Below, one piece after another: positions 35,265 through 44,353 of a stretch of DNA of 64,000 nucleotides. Below the pieces are notes generated by a model. It made no database searches, was not told the DNA's origin, and saw only the letters and a list, made by a program, of their open reading frames with translations. Every line of letters begins with the position of its first letter. The stretch's first letter is position 1. The DNA is from an uncultured Bacteroidales bacterium (GTDB lineage: Bacteria > Bacteroidota > Bacteroidia > Bacteroidales > UBA932), in NCBI GenBank assembly GCA_900318015.1, contig ONJB01000005.1, positions 1 to 64,000 on the forward strand, written 5' to 3'. The position numbers were made by a program, and so were the translations under genes.

Positions 35265-35831
35265 TTCCTGCTCAACGATGTAGCACAGGATATGCCCGAT
35301 GAGCGTCTGGCACTCCTGGATGCGCGGCGTCACGGTGGACGGAACATGGATCACATAGTCGTAATCGTCCATCGGACAAGGGTTTGCACCCACGATGGCG
35401 ACCGACTTGATGCCCTTTTCCTTACAGGCGGCGAGCGCATTCACCAGGTTCGGCGACTTCCCGGACGTGGAAATGCCGATGAACACGTCCCCAGCGCACC
35501 CTTGCGCTTCCACCTGACGGGCAAAGAGCCGGTCAAAGCCGTAGTCATTGCCGACGGCGGTGATGATTGACGTGTCCGTAGACAATGACAGCGCCGCCAG
35601 CCCCGGCCGGTCGAAGGTGAACTTGTTCACCAGCTCCCCGGCCATGTGCTGCGCATCGGCCGCGCTCCCGCCGTTCCCGGCCCACATGGTCTTGTGGCCG
35701 GCGCGGTAGGCGGCGATCATCAAATCAGCTACCTTGGCAACCTGCTCCATCAGGGATTCGTCGGAGAGCAGGATCTGCTTTACACGAATGGATTCGGCAA
35801 TTTGCGCCTTGATTGTATCTGTTTTATTCAT
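35253..35831 (-). CDS. gmhA: Sedoheptulose-7-phosphate isomerase-type SIS protein
   Basis: The product is 192 residues from MNKTDTIKAQIAESI. The SIS domain contains WAGNGGSAADAQHMAGEL, TAVGNDYGFDRLF and IGISTSGKSPNLVNAL, the GmhA signature; the C-terminal CQTLIGHILCYIVEQELF matches too. GmhA converts sedoheptulose-7-phosphate to D-glycero-manno-heptose-7-phosphate, the first step to ADP- or GDP-heptose for LPS or capsule. The other heptose genes (hldE, hddA/hddC, gmhB) are not seen as separate genes; the fusion at 18334-19503 is the only HldE-like nucleotidyltransferase nearby. It is the last gene of the big polysaccharide operon and overlaps the preceding gene by 4 bases. Confidence 0.93.
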   Translation of the reverse strand: MNKTDTIKAQIAESIRVKQILLSDESLMEQVAKVADLMIAAYRAGHKTMWAGNGGSAADAQHMAGELVNKFTFDRPGLAALSLSTDTSIITAVGNDYGFDRLFARQVEAQGCAGDVFIGISTSGKSPNLVNALAACKEKGIKSVAIVGANPCPMDDYDYVIHVPSTVTPRIQECQTLIGHILCYIVEQELFG

Positions 35832-36832
35832 AATGAGTTGATTTCTTTCAGCAAAGCTTGGATGCAAGTTTCGAACCGATAAGGCAGGAGATTCTCCCGC
35901 AGACATAGCGGCCGGTTCAAAGGGACATCCTCCAAAAGCCGGCCGAGGCCGTCGGTCAGACTCGTCACGTCCGACGGTTCGAAGACAAAGCCGTTTACCC
36001 CTTCCCGGACCAAGTCCTTCGAACCCGCCCGGTTGGAAACGGCCACTTTCGCTCCCGCCATCAGCGCCTCGCCCGTCACGGCACCGTAAGCCTCTTGGGT
36101 ACTGGGAAGGACCAGAATGTCGATCAGGTTGTACCAGGCGAGAAGTTCATCTCTTGAAAGCATGCCGGTAAACAGCGCGTCCGGAGCCAGGGGCCGCAAT
36201 GCGTCCCGGCCCGGTCCGTCTCCGATAATTACTAGCTGCGCCTGTCCCCTCAGCGGCTCGAAGGCACGGAAAAGAGTCGGGATGTTCTTCAGCCCGGCCA
36301 GCCTTCCCACGAATGCTACAATCGGCTTTTCCGTCGGTCTCGTTTTCTGCGAAAGTGGCAGCACGCGTTCCAGTTCGGGACGAACCCTGCGCTCGTCGGA
36401 GATGATGGGCATGAAAAGCCCTTTCCCGAAATGGTTCTGGTACCAGCCGGCCACTTCCGGACTATGCAGGATAATCTCATCCAGCAGGCGCGGGACAAAG
36501 TGCCGGGCGAGCCGGTGTTTCCACCCGAAATCGTTGCCGTGGATCATGTCAAGGCTGTCATCGCAAAAGGATACTACTTTGAAACCGAATCGTTTCCGAA
36601 GAGATATCGCTCGTAAGGCAGCCAGGGAGAATTCGGGGACAAAAACCAAAGAGGGCCGGTATCTTTCAATCAAGGATTGTATATCCCTCAAAGCCCATCG
36701 ATGCATGGGGATGTCCCTCGCATCCTTGCCTGGAACCTGGAAACAGATTTCACAGTCCAGTTCCCGGAACAAAGCCCTGCACAAATCTGCCCTGTAAGCA
36801 GCCGGGATGTTGGAGAAATACAAGTTACGCAT
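35828..36832 (-). CDS. GT4-family glycosyltransferase
   Basis: The product is 334 residues with a GT-B fold. The C-terminal half is clear: KPIVAFVGRLAGLKNIPTLF, LVIIGDGPGRDALRPLA and LPSTQEAYGAVTGEALMAGA, the E-x7-E region that binds the nucleotide sugar. The N-terminal acceptor domain starts MRNLYFSNIPAAYRADL and is less conserved, as usual. It is part of the repeat-unit assembly operon and ends in a 4-base overlap with gmhA. Donor and linkage cannot be deduced. It overlaps the previous glycosyltransferase by 8 bases. Confidence 0.88.
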   Translation of the reverse strand: MRNLYFSNIPAAYRADLCRALFRELDCEICFQVPGKDARDIPMHRWALRDIQSLIERYRPSLVFVPEFSLAALRAISLRKRFGFKVVSFCDDSLDMIHGNDFGWKHRLARHFVPRLLDEIILHSPEVAGWYQNHFGKGLFMPIISDERRVRPELERVLPLSQKTRPTEKPIVAFVGRLAGLKNIPTLFRAFEPLRGQAQLVIIGDGPGRDALRPLAPDALFTGMLSRDELLAWYNLIDILVLPSTQEAYGAVTGEALMAGAKVAVSNRAGSKDLVREGVNGFVFEPSDVTSLTDGLGRLLEDVPLNRPLCLRENLLPYRFETCIQALLKEINSL

Positions 36833-37937
36833 CGGCCAAAATGCTTACGATCCTCTTTTCAAACTGTTCCAAAGAAAACTTCTCCCGGTAGCGGTCATAG
36901 CCTGCCCGGCCCATCGAATGACGGAGTTCAGGATTGGAAAGAAGACGCCCAACCCGCTCGGACAAGGCCTGAACATCGCCGGGAGCCACCAGGAATCCAT
37001 TTTCTCCTTCCACCACCAAATCCGGGACCGATCCAACCGGCGTCGCCACGACAGGGAGCCTGGCACTCACCGCTTCCGCGGCAACCAGACCGAATGCTTC
37101 CCTATAGGAAGGGAATACGAAGACATCGGCACGGGAAAAGAGAGCGGATTTATCTGGGCCATAAGCGGCACCATGATACAAGACTCTATCCTCTAAGCCT
37201 GATGCCCTCAGAAGTGCTTCCAAACCCTCTCTGTCCAATTCAGCCGTCTCTCCACCTGCAATATCAGCCCGGAAAGAAAAACCCTTCTCCTTCAAGATCC
37301 CGCAAGCACCGACAAAGTCGAAAATCCCCTTGGAACGGAGGAGGTTGGATAAAAAGAGTATCGTCGGAACCGGGGAATCCGGCACCACGGGAAGGGGCAT
37401 TTCCGCGACGCCGTTCGGGCACACGAAAACCCGTTCCAATGGAACGTATTTCCGGATATCCGGATAGAGTCTTTCGGAGAGCAGAATCACCTTAATATCT
37501 GAGAAGAATCTGGAATAGAGATGGTTATCCAACCATCGACCTTGGTGATCGCTCACGCCTGCATTGTGCATATGGGCGATGACACGGCACCCTTCCCGCT
37601 TCAGCATCCTGACTAGGACATAATCCTTCAGGAAACCCGGACGTTTGGAGGTCGGGGTCACATAGACCAGGTCCGGATTCCATTCCCGGACCGTCTTCCG
37701 AACTTCCCGGAGAAGGTGGAAAAGAAAAGCCACTTTCCGGAAGGAAAAACGTTCAATCTCTCCCAGCGTCCTTGACGCAGACAAATTGATGAAGCGGGTA
37801 TCGAAAGAATCCGCAACCTGGCGGCTGTCCCGGATCTGCGCACCCACCATCGACGCTCCATGGAAGGGCGGCGGAAGATGCAGGATGAACAGGATGCGTT
37901 TGCAGTCAGTCACGGTTCTCGAAGCGATTTTCTCCAT
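36825..37937 (-). CDS. GT4-family glycosyltransferase
   Basis: The product is 370 residues. The N-terminal ILFILHLPPPFHGASMVG is a typical start for capsule GT4 enzymes of Bacteroidetes. VPTILFLSNLLRSKGIFDFV, VLYHGAAYGPDKSALFSRAD and FPSYREAFGLVAAEAVSARLPVV form the donor-binding half with the E-x7-E motif (E in YREAFG and in AAEAVSA). It is a cytosolic or peripheral membrane enzyme that adds one sugar to the lipid-linked repeat. The gap to the next gene upstream is 33 bases, the largest inside this part of the operon, but no promoter box was recognised there. Confidence 0.88.
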   Translation of the reverse strand: MEKIASRTVTDCKRILFILHLPPPFHGASMVGAQIRDSRQVADSFDTRFINLSASRTLGEIERFSFRKVAFLFHLLREVRKTVREWNPDLVYVTPTSKRPGFLKDYVLVRMLKREGCRVIAHMHNAGVSDHQGRWLDNHLYSRFFSDIKVILLSERLYPDIRKYVPLERVFVCPNGVAEMPLPVVPDSPVPTILFLSNLLRSKGIFDFVGACGILKEKGFSFRADIAGGETAELDREGLEALLRASGLEDRVLYHGAAYGPDKSALFSRADVFVFPSYREAFGLVAAEAVSARLPVVATPVGSVPDLVVEGENGFLVAPGDVQALSERVGRLLSNPELRHSMGRAGYDRYREKFSLEQFEKRIVSILADA

Positions 37938-37970
37938 TGACGATATTCCCTGACCAGGCAGAAATAAAGA

Positions 37971-38858
37971 CTAAGCATGGAACAGATTCATCAAACGGGT
38001 CCAGGCCCGCAGAGGCAGACTGTGGTAATGCAAGGCACATCGGCGGATAGATGGGATCACTCTCACATCGGCGGGCAGCTTAAAAGAGCGCCGTGCCATA
38101 GGGGCCATCCGAAATCGGAAACGGTTAAAAGCGTAGCAATGGGTTCCTTCCCCATTGAAACCCGTTGACGGGTCCACCAGCGATTCTATCGGGAACAAGG
38201 ATACCTTTGCTTGCAAGAACTGGCTGAAACAGAAACGGATGGCCCAGGAACTGTTCTTTCCTTCCATCCACTCGCGAAGCATATGGGCGCAATCGGATCC
38301 ACCCCAGCGATTGAAGGCAAAGCCGTACTTCTGCAATGATGCCGGCGATGGATTCCAGTCCACCGACAGCCAGCGATCTTTCCAAGTCGCCCATCCCCAA
38401 GAGGAACTGCGGGGACAGAAATATGCATCATACCCATACCCGGAGGGAATCCGGACCTCGCTGGAATAACCGCATATGGAGAACACTTCAGGGACATCCC
38501 GGTACCGTTCCAATCCGGCGTTCAAATAAGTCAGGAAGCCGGGATGCGTCATCAGGTCATCCTCCAGGACAATGACGGAATCAAAAGCGTCAAACACCTG
38601 TTCAACCCCCGAAATAACGGATGTCGCCAAACCACGGTTCACATCAGAGCAGACGATATCCACACTCCTAAACCCCCGGGCGGCCCGGGCCACCTCCCGC
38701 ACAGCTGCCACCTTTTCTGCATCATCCTCGCTTCTGGGGCCATCCAAGCGGATGAAAAGAGACGTCTCGGAAGCCAAGTCATTTGCCGCCAAGGACTCCA
38801 GCGACGCATGTAGGGTGTCAGGACGATTGAAGGCGAAAAGGATTACGGGCGCCGGCAT
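37971..38858 (-). CDS. GNT-I/GT2-like glycosyltransferase
   Basis: The product is 295 residues. It opens PAPVILFAFNRPDTLHASLE, the nucleotide-binding GT-A start, and has the metal-binding SVIVLEDDLMTHPGFL (DxD-like EDD), followed by FSICGYSSEV and CPRSSSWGWATWKDRW. This pattern belongs to bacterial proteins related to the GNT-I/GT2 superfamily, common in O-antigen loci. The donor sugar is unknown. The start overlaps the neighbouring GT2 gene by 16 bases. Confidence 0.83.
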   Translation of the reverse strand: MPAPVILFAFNRPDTLHASLESLAANDLASETSLFIRLDGPRSEDDAEKVAAVREVARAARGFRSVDIVCSDVNRGLATSVISGVEQVFDAFDSVIVLEDDLMTHPGFLTYLNAGLERYRDVPEVFSICGYSSEVRIPSGYGYDAYFCPRSSSWGWATWKDRWLSVDWNPSPASLQKYGFAFNRWGGSDCAHMLREWMEGKNSSWAIRFCFSQFLQAKVSLFPIESLVDPSTGFNGEGTHCYAFNRFRFRMAPMARRSFKLPADVRVIPSIRRCALHYHSLPLRAWTRLMNLFHA

Positions 38859-39754
38859 AGATCACGGAACTGTTTGAGGTGGAAATAGAGCGGGAAACAA
38901 CGGTTCATCAACCTGATTTCGGTTTTATGACGAGTGTAGTGGACGATGGGCAAAGGAAGGACCGCGTCCAGTCCGGCTTCCTTATGAAGCGCAGACGGTG
39001 AATATCCGGCCGGTGCCGCCCGACGGATCATTTCCAGGATAATACTCCGGCAGGTAGATGCATATAAGGCCGGATCAACGACCCTCTCCGACGCCGCCGC
39101 AAGAGCCCAGGATGCTTTCTTGAAATAGTCCGGATCCATCTTCCGAGAGACGCTGTCCGGACGCTCCATGACTTGATAGAACGGAATGTCCAGGAACTGG
39201 ACGCTCCCGCAGGCGGACAGACAGGCAGACATGAAGACCAAGTCCTCGGAAAGGGGTATCCCTTCGGCAAAAGAGAGCCCCGAATCACTTAAGAAGCGTC
39301 TCCGAAAGGCACAACCCCAGACACTCCCCCGCAGATAACCGCTCCGGATTACATCCTGTTTCGAGCAGACCGTCCGATCGGCAAATAGCCGGTGCCAGGG
39401 GTATTTCTCCGCGGTCGGCCCGAAACTCCGCATCACGACAATATCGGGAGTCGCGGAAGCCAAAGCATCAGAAAGACGACTGAGGGCTCCGTCCATTAGC
39501 TTGTCGTCGGAATCCAGGAATACAATGTATTCGCCTTGTGCCCGCACAAGTGCTACATTCCGGGCTGCGGACACGCCCCGGTTTGGCTGACGGACCAAGA
39601 TGACATCCGGAAAGCCCTCGACAAGAGATGCCGTTCCATCCGTGGAACCGTCATCTACAACGATTATTTCAGCGTCGGCACCCGTAATCGATTGCAAGCA
39701 TTCGGCCAGGGTATCGGAGGCATTCCAGGCGGGAACGAGGACGGAGATGGTCAT
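38843..39754 (-). CDS. GT2-family glycosyltransferase
   Basis: The product is 303 residues. MTISVLVPAWNASDTLAECL is the classical GT2 start; IIVVDDGSTDGT and YIVFLDSDDKLMDGAL give the two Asp motifs that bind the nucleotide and metal. The C-terminal third has no transmembrane helix, so the enzyme is expected to be peripheral. It is overlapped by its neighbours on both sides (4 and 16 bases), so it is well embedded in the operon. Specificity is unknown. Confidence 0.9.
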   Translation of the reverse strand: MTISVLVPAWNASDTLAECLQSITGADAEIIVVDDGSTDGTASLVEGFPDVILVRQPNRGVSAARNVALVRAQGEYIVFLDSDDKLMDGALSRLSDALASATPDIVVMRSFGPTAEKYPWHRLFADRTVCSKQDVIRSGYLRGSVWGCAFRRRFLSDSGLSFAEGIPLSEDLVFMSACLSACGSVQFLDIPFYQVMERPDSVSRKMDPDYFKKASWALAAASERVVDPALYASTCRSIILEMIRRAAPAGYSPSALHKEAGLDAVLPLPIVHYTRHKTEIRLMNRCFPLYFHLKQFRDLCRRP

Positions 39755-41238
39755 CTACTCCTAATTATTTGATTATTTGACAAAAGACTGCCAGGATCGT
39801 CTTTCCGGATGTAAAGCCGCATCCGGCCGTCACAAACGTTGTCATATATCTTGTTCCCAACATTGGGGCAGGTAATCTTGCTTTTGGGTTTGCGTCCGAC
39901 CCGAAAGCAACGACGGAGATCGATGCTGTAGCCGTTCAAGATACGAAATACGCGGTTGCCGGTAATTTCCACGTTGACAGTTCCATCGTCAGCAAAGATA
40001 CCCCGGTTCCCATGCGGGCCCTGGATGTCGTGGATATGGTTGTTCCTGATGAGGGCCCGGGTGTTAATCGTACTGACATAGATGGCACCTGCATCGATCA
40101 GGGCACGAGGAACTCCCCGCCGGAATGCAGGAGACATGCATATCTCATTCTTTTCGACTACTCCGGAGGTTCCGAATCGGTCCGGTTGCGTGTAATGGAT
40201 ACCCACACTGACAGCCGAATAGGAGAAATCCTCAATATAGTTCTCCGCAATCCGATAATCCTTTGCCAGGCAATGGATGACCGGGGCATTGGTCATCATC
40301 AAGCCGTTGTCAAGAAAGCGATTGCGTTCAATGCGGACATTCTGTCCGCCCTCCCCGATTTCAATGCAGGAGAGATAGTTATTCTTAAAAAGACAGCCTT
40401 TCACCAGCAAATGGTCCGTTTCCTCGGAACAAATGACCGAAGAACGAATTCCGGAGAAGTTGCATCCAATAATCTGCACGCTTCCGGCTCCCAGCCGGTC
40501 AATACGAACCAAAGGTTCCCCTTGCTTGTTCCCCAGGAAAGAGGGGCCTTCGATGGATAGGCTTTTCAACTTCGAATCGGTGACGGTCAAGAATGCAGAA
40601 ACGCCGCAAGCATGTAAATCTGTCCGGACGGGTGGATGGCAGAGGATACACCGGGGCAGACAACGGCCAAACCGGAGTTCCGACCACATGGCCGTCCCGT
40701 AATCCTGATCCTTTCGGAAAAACAGCCAACCCCGACGGATCTTCTCGACCGGATAAACCGCACCCTTGAACCACTGGGAAAGGATGATATGACATCCTTC
40801 CATCTCCTCCTCGCTATGGTCCGCTTCATCCAAACGAATCATATACAGCCCGCGGCTGAAAGGCACCGGAAGCGGCCAGCTGCCGGCTTTCCGAACTTGT
40901 TCCCGGACATCGACAGGTTCCTGGGTGGACAAATCCACATAGCCTTTGTCCAGATGATACTCCCGCCCGGTTGAGATAGCAACCAGGACAGCCCCCTTGC
41001 CCGAAATGCGCAGATGAAAATCTGGACGTTCCATACCATCGAGGATCAGATGGTTTTCCCGGAAAAAGTAGATACCGGGCAAAAGCCGGACATCCGCCAA
41101 GGTATCGCTCGATGAAAGGGCTGCCTCGACGGAATGCTGAAGCAGGTCGAAGTCGGCCTGGTTCCTCACCACAATCCGGTTTCCGTAAAGCATGGCGGGG
41201 ACCAGGATCAAGAGCAGCAGGACAAAATACTTTTTCAT
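39751..41238 (-). CDS. Secreted right-handed parallel beta-helix protein
   Basis: The product is about 495 residues from MKKYFVLLLLILVPAMLYG, a signal peptide; the longer frame into wzy is rejected. From about residue 230 onward short repeats (VQIIGCNFSGIRSSVIC; LVKGCLFKNNYLSCIEIG; VRIERNRFLDNGLM; LIRNNHIHDIQGPHGNRG; VEITGNRVFRILNG) form a pectate-lyase-like beta-helix. Such folds occur in polysaccharide lyases, epimerases and phage-type depolymerases. Lying between wzy and glycosyltransferases and co-transcribed with them, it probably acts on the polysaccharide made by this locus. No catalytic residues are assigned. The coding sequence is more AT-rich than the flanks of the locus. Confidence 0.82.
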   Translation of the reverse strand: MKKYFVLLLLILVPAMLYGNRIVVRNQADFDLLQHSVEAALSSSDTLADVRLLPGIYFFRENHLILDGMERPDFHLRISGKGAVLVAISTGREYHLDKGYVDLSTQEPVDVREQVRKAGSWPLPVPFSRGLYMIRLDEADHSEEEMEGCHIILSQWFKGAVYPVEKIRRGWLFFRKDQDYGTAMWSELRFGRCLPRCILCHPPVRTDLHACGVSAFLTVTDSKLKSLSIEGPSFLGNKQGEPLVRIDRLGAGSVQIIGCNFSGIRSSVICSEETDHLLVKGCLFKNNYLSCIEIGEGGQNVRIERNRFLDNGLMMTNAPVIHCLAKDYRIAENYIEDFSYSAVSVGIHYTQPDRFGTSGVVEKNEICMSPAFRRGVPRALIDAGAIYVSTINTRALIRNNHIHDIQGPHGNRGIFADDGTVNVEITGNRVFRILNGYSIDLRRCFRVGRKPKSKITCPNVGNKIYDNVCDGRMRLYIRKDDPGSLLSNNQIIRSR

Positions 41239-42488
41239 CGTACGATTGAATGGTATCGACGGATATGCTGTCTCTCCCTTAGGCGCTCCTTCTGTTTCTT
41301 CGCGGCATAGAATTCCGCATCCGAATAAAACAGGTAGAAATACAGGCAAAGCCAGAGGCTGTAACGTACGTTCAGGAAATAAGCAATGGTCATCGCGCTC
41401 ACGAGGATAAACAAGGCATTGGCACGGACCACGTAAGAATGGTTCCTGAACAATCCCCGAATCACATAGACGAGTACCGTCAGGGTCGGAATAATGCCGA
41501 ACTGATGCCAGAAACCAATCAGTCCCAGGTCGGAATGATAGATACCTTCCATCTGGAGCTGCTCTACGATGGGATGGACATGGCCGGATACAAAGCCGTT
41601 ACCCCATAGATAGGATGGCCAACCATTCACCCCGGAGACGAAGTAACCAAAGGCTTTCACGCGGTTGTATTCTGGATTAGTCAGATTACCAACCGTTTCT
41701 TCGAACAAGCTGGAAACATAGGTGAAGGCAGCCAGGATGAACATGGCGAAGAATAATCCAATTATCACTTCCGCCGCCAATCGGCGACTGGCTTTCTTTT
41801 CGAACAGGACTACGAAGACGATCACGGCCACAGCCGCCAATAACATGGTGCGGCTCTGGATCAGGAAAATAACGAGGAAGATGAACAATGAAAGCAGGGC
41901 CCATTTCACTTTGTTTTTCCTGTTACGGAAATCGTTCAAGGCATAGATCAGCGCGGGGGCCAGAAACTGGTCGCCTGGTAATCGGTGGGTTAGGTCACCC
42001 GAATCCATGAAGTCGCTCCCCTCCGACACGACCACCCAGTCCGGATGAATGAACGTTCCCCACAAAAGTGCGATGAAATAGATGAATGAAAAGATATACA
42101 ATGCCCGTTTGATTTCGGTATCTGTGGGACGGATGGACAGCAGGACTGGATAAACCAGATAACCGGCAAACTGACGGTAAACGACGATGGAATGGTATAG
42201 ATGCTGTCCATAGTACAAATAGGCCGGAATAAAGGAAATGAGGATGCCTGCAAGAATCCACCACATCGGTTTCAACTTCGGGAAAATGCCGTAGCGTATC
42301 TGAAACCCGAGATTCCGGATGTAGATTACCGCGACAGCGAGCATATAGAACGTATAAGTTCCATTACCGCTGAATACTGGAGCGAAAGGAGTAAAGTCGA
42401 ACAGGCTGACGGATACGAGGATCAGGATCAGGATGTCTATGCTGACATGAACCCTGGGAAGAGCTTTCCTATACGATCTCAAATCCAT
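41235..42488 (-). CDS. wzy: O-antigen/capsule polymerase (Wzy-like)
   Basis: The product is about 417 residues, with at least ten hydrophobic segments (for example ILILILVSVSLFDF, WALLSLFIFLVIFLIQS, LLAAVAVIVFVVLF, VIIGLFFAMFILAAF) and a large loop around residues 270-320. This is the topology of Wzy polymerases, which join lipid-linked repeats in the periplasm. Sequence identity among Wzy proteins is always low, so the call rests on topology and context: beside wzx, glycosyltransferases and an export system, with no other polymerase candidate. The start at 42488 is preferred to 42512 because the latter would overlap the upstream gene by 23 bases. Confidence 0.82.
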   Translation of the reverse strand: MDLRSYRKALPRVHVSIDILILILVSVSLFDFTPFAPVFSGNGTYTFYMLAVAVIYIRNLGFQIRYGIFPKLKPMWWILAGILISFIPAYLYYGQHLYHSIVVYRQFAGYLVYPVLLSIRPTDTEIKRALYIFSFIYFIALLWGTFIHPDWVVVSEGSDFMDSGDLTHRLPGDQFLAPALIYALNDFRNRKNKVKWALLSLFIFLVIFLIQSRTMLLAAVAVIVFVVLFEKKASRRLAAEVIIGLFFAMFILAAFTYVSSLFEETVGNLTNPEYNRVKAFGYFVSGVNGWPSYLWGNGFVSGHVHPIVEQLQMEGIYHSDLGLIGFWHQFGIIPTLTVLVYVIRGLFRNHSYVVRANALFILVSAMTIAYFLNVRYSLWLCLYFYLFYSDAEFYAAKKQKERLRERQHIRRYHSIVR

Positions 42489-42489
42489 C

Positions 42490-43377
42490 TCATCGCATTC
42501 TGAGTCCCGCAAAAGCCCCTTTCGCCAGATACCATCCGAAACGCCGACAATCCTTTCCTTTACCGTGCATCAGCGCGGAGCGGACTTCATCTAGGCCCCG
42601 GTAGACCCTATAAAAAAAAACGACGGCCGCACGCCAGTTCGAGTAGTATTTCCGGGCAATGTATACCGGATTCCTGCCCATATAATAAGCGGCATTCAAA
42701 CTGCGGACTTTTCTCCCGCCGGGATTGACATGCTGATGCCAGGCCTGCGCCGAAGTCGTCGCCCCAAGCCGAAAACCGAGACGGGCGATCCGGATACCCA
42801 TATCGATCTCGTCGGCATACATCATCAGAGCTTCGTCTTGGAAGCCAAACTGCTCATACATGTTCCTCTTGGCGAGGACAATGCCGGCAGGAAGGGCCGT
42901 GACGAATCTATTCTGCATCCCAAGTTCCCGAAGCGGCCTGTCCACTTCGTTATGGACAAAATTCAAGTTCTTCGGATCGATTGTGCAGCCGAGACAGTCG
43001 ACGATGTCAGAATCCTTTTTGAGAAGTACCGGGGAGACCATAGCAAGGTCCGGTTCACTGAAAAGGAATCCGTACAATTCTCCCAAAGCTCGGGGAGAGA
43101 GTCGGATATCATTGACTATCTGCGCGATGGCATCCACCTCCGGATAGCGTAGGATTTCTCGCAATGCAAGGTTGTAGGAAGCCATCATATTCGATGTCGG
43201 GCTCCGGAGGACAAGTGAATCCGGGAACATTTTCCGAAGCTTTTCCGTATCTTCCGGATCACCGTTATTGACGATGACGTGGAGATAGATTTCACCCTTG
43301 TAGCCATCATAATACTGCTTCCAAGCATCAGCTCGAAACCATTCACGGCAGAACAGGGTGATGGTTGCTATCGTCAT
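42490..43377 (-). CDS. GT2-family glycosyltransferase (rhamnosyltransferase-like)
   Basis: The product is 295 residues from MTIATITLFCREWFRAD. A GT-A fold is visible: IYLHVIVNNGDPEDTEKL, IAQIVNDIRLSPRALGELYG (the DxR-like metal region, with ND in place of a clean DxD) and LMMYADEIDMGIRIARLGF, the E-D motif near the catalytic base. The AWHQHVNPGGRKVRSLNAAYY segment and its following hydrophobic helix are common in rhamnosyltransferase-type GT2 enzymes. The start at 43377 gives the 4-base ATGA overlap usual in this operon. Donor unknown; dTDP-rhamnose is available from the rml genes. Confidence 0.84.
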   Translation of the reverse strand: MTIATITLFCREWFRADAWKQYYDGYKGEIYLHVIVNNGDPEDTEKLRKMFPDSLVLRSPTSNMMASYNLALREILRYPEVDAIAQIVNDIRLSPRALGELYGFLFSEPDLAMVSPVLLKKDSDIVDCLGCTIDPKNLNFVHNEVDRPLRELGMQNRFVTALPAGIVLAKRNMYEQFGFQDEALMMYADEIDMGIRIARLGFRLGATTSAQAWHQHVNPGGRKVRSLNAAYYMGRNPVYIARKYYSNWRAAVVFFYRVYRGLDEVRSALMHGKGKDCRRFGWYLAKGAFAGLRMR

Positions 43378-44351
43378 CGTCCAATCAGTTTCTTGCACAG
43401 TTTCCGAACCCGATCACGGTGTGCCAGAACCTGACGGCGGTCCATATAGATTCTTCCGAAAAACTCCCGGTTACGCCGCCATGCCGACTCCAGGGGCTGC
43501 TGGAAGATGGCGAGAAGCCAGGATTCCAGACGGGCCAGTTCCTCCTCGATGGAAGGGACTCCGGGAAGCAACGCCGGCTCCCTAAGGACAGACAGGTAGA
43601 GATCGTCATCCCGGTCCAATTCTTGGACCCGGAGAAGCGCATCATCCAGTGATCCATAGTCGGAAACACATACAAAGGCTTTGGTATTGAATACTTTGCC
43701 AATATCCGGATCGCCCCAGTAGATAGGAACGGTCCGCGCCGACAGGGCCTGGACCAGTTTTTCCGTGGTATAGCCGGAGTGGGCGCCGTTCTCGAAACAA
43801 AGGGAGAACTTGTGCCGGCTTTCGAAGGCATATTTGTCGGACACAGGACCACCGACGTTGTTCAAGAATTTTCCACCAGAATCGACATTCTTGTATTCGC
43901 ATAGTTTCCGGAACGCTTCATTCCGGTACGGGTTCAGAGGATTACTCACGACAAAACTACAGAAATCAGGTTTCTCCCTAGCGAGGTCCCAACCCTTCTT
44001 CAGTTCGTGCTTATGGACCATCCTGTCCAGCATTTCCCGCTCATAGAACATATACAGGGGCATCCGGATAAACCGGTCGCCGAATACCATCCAGTCAAAG
44101 CCGATTGCATAGTCGCAGGCATTGAAATCCGGCGACACATTCTCGCCCGTATGGAAAATCTTGACGCAGCGGTCAGGAACTGCCCAGTGGGATTCTCCCA
44201 TCGCTGAGAAGAAAACGTAATCCGCGTCCTCGCAGACTTCTACATCAAAGTGCCTGTCAAGGATCTGCTTGACTAGATAGGAGTCTCCGGAAGGGGCAAA
44301 TCCGCTCCAATAATCCATAAACCGAACTTTGATTTTCCGCTTCGTTTCCAT
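43374..44351 (-). CDS. GT10-family alpha-1,3/4-fucosyltransferase
   Basis: The product is 325 residues from METKRKIKVRFMDYWSGF; a 98-residue longer frame lies inside wzx and is rejected. The C-terminal donor domain has the GT10 signature: KFSLCFENGAHSGYTTEKLV followed by RTVPIYWGDPDIGKVFNTKAF, as in Helicobacter FucT and animal Lewis-type enzymes. SFVVSNPLNPYRNEAFRKL precedes it. The enzyme transfers fucose from GDP-L-fucose to a glycan acceptor, and GDP-fucose is made by gmd/fcl in this window. This implies a fucosylated, possibly Lewis-like, surface polysaccharide. Confidence 0.92.
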   Translation of the reverse strand: METKRKIKVRFMDYWSGFAPSGDSYLVKQILDRHFDVEVCEDADYVFFSAMGESHWAVPDRCVKIFHTGENVSPDFNACDYAIGFDWMVFGDRFIRMPLYMFYEREMLDRMVHKHELKKGWDLAREKPDFCSFVVSNPLNPYRNEAFRKLCEYKNVDSGGKFLNNVGGPVSDKYAFESRHKFSLCFENGAHSGYTTEKLVQALSARTVPIYWGDPDIGKVFNTKAFVCVSDYGSLDDALLRVQELDRDDDLYLSVLREPALLPGVPSIEEELARLESWLLAIFQQPLESAWRRNREFFGRIYMDRRQVLAHRDRVRKLCKKLIGR

Positions 44352-44353
44352 AG

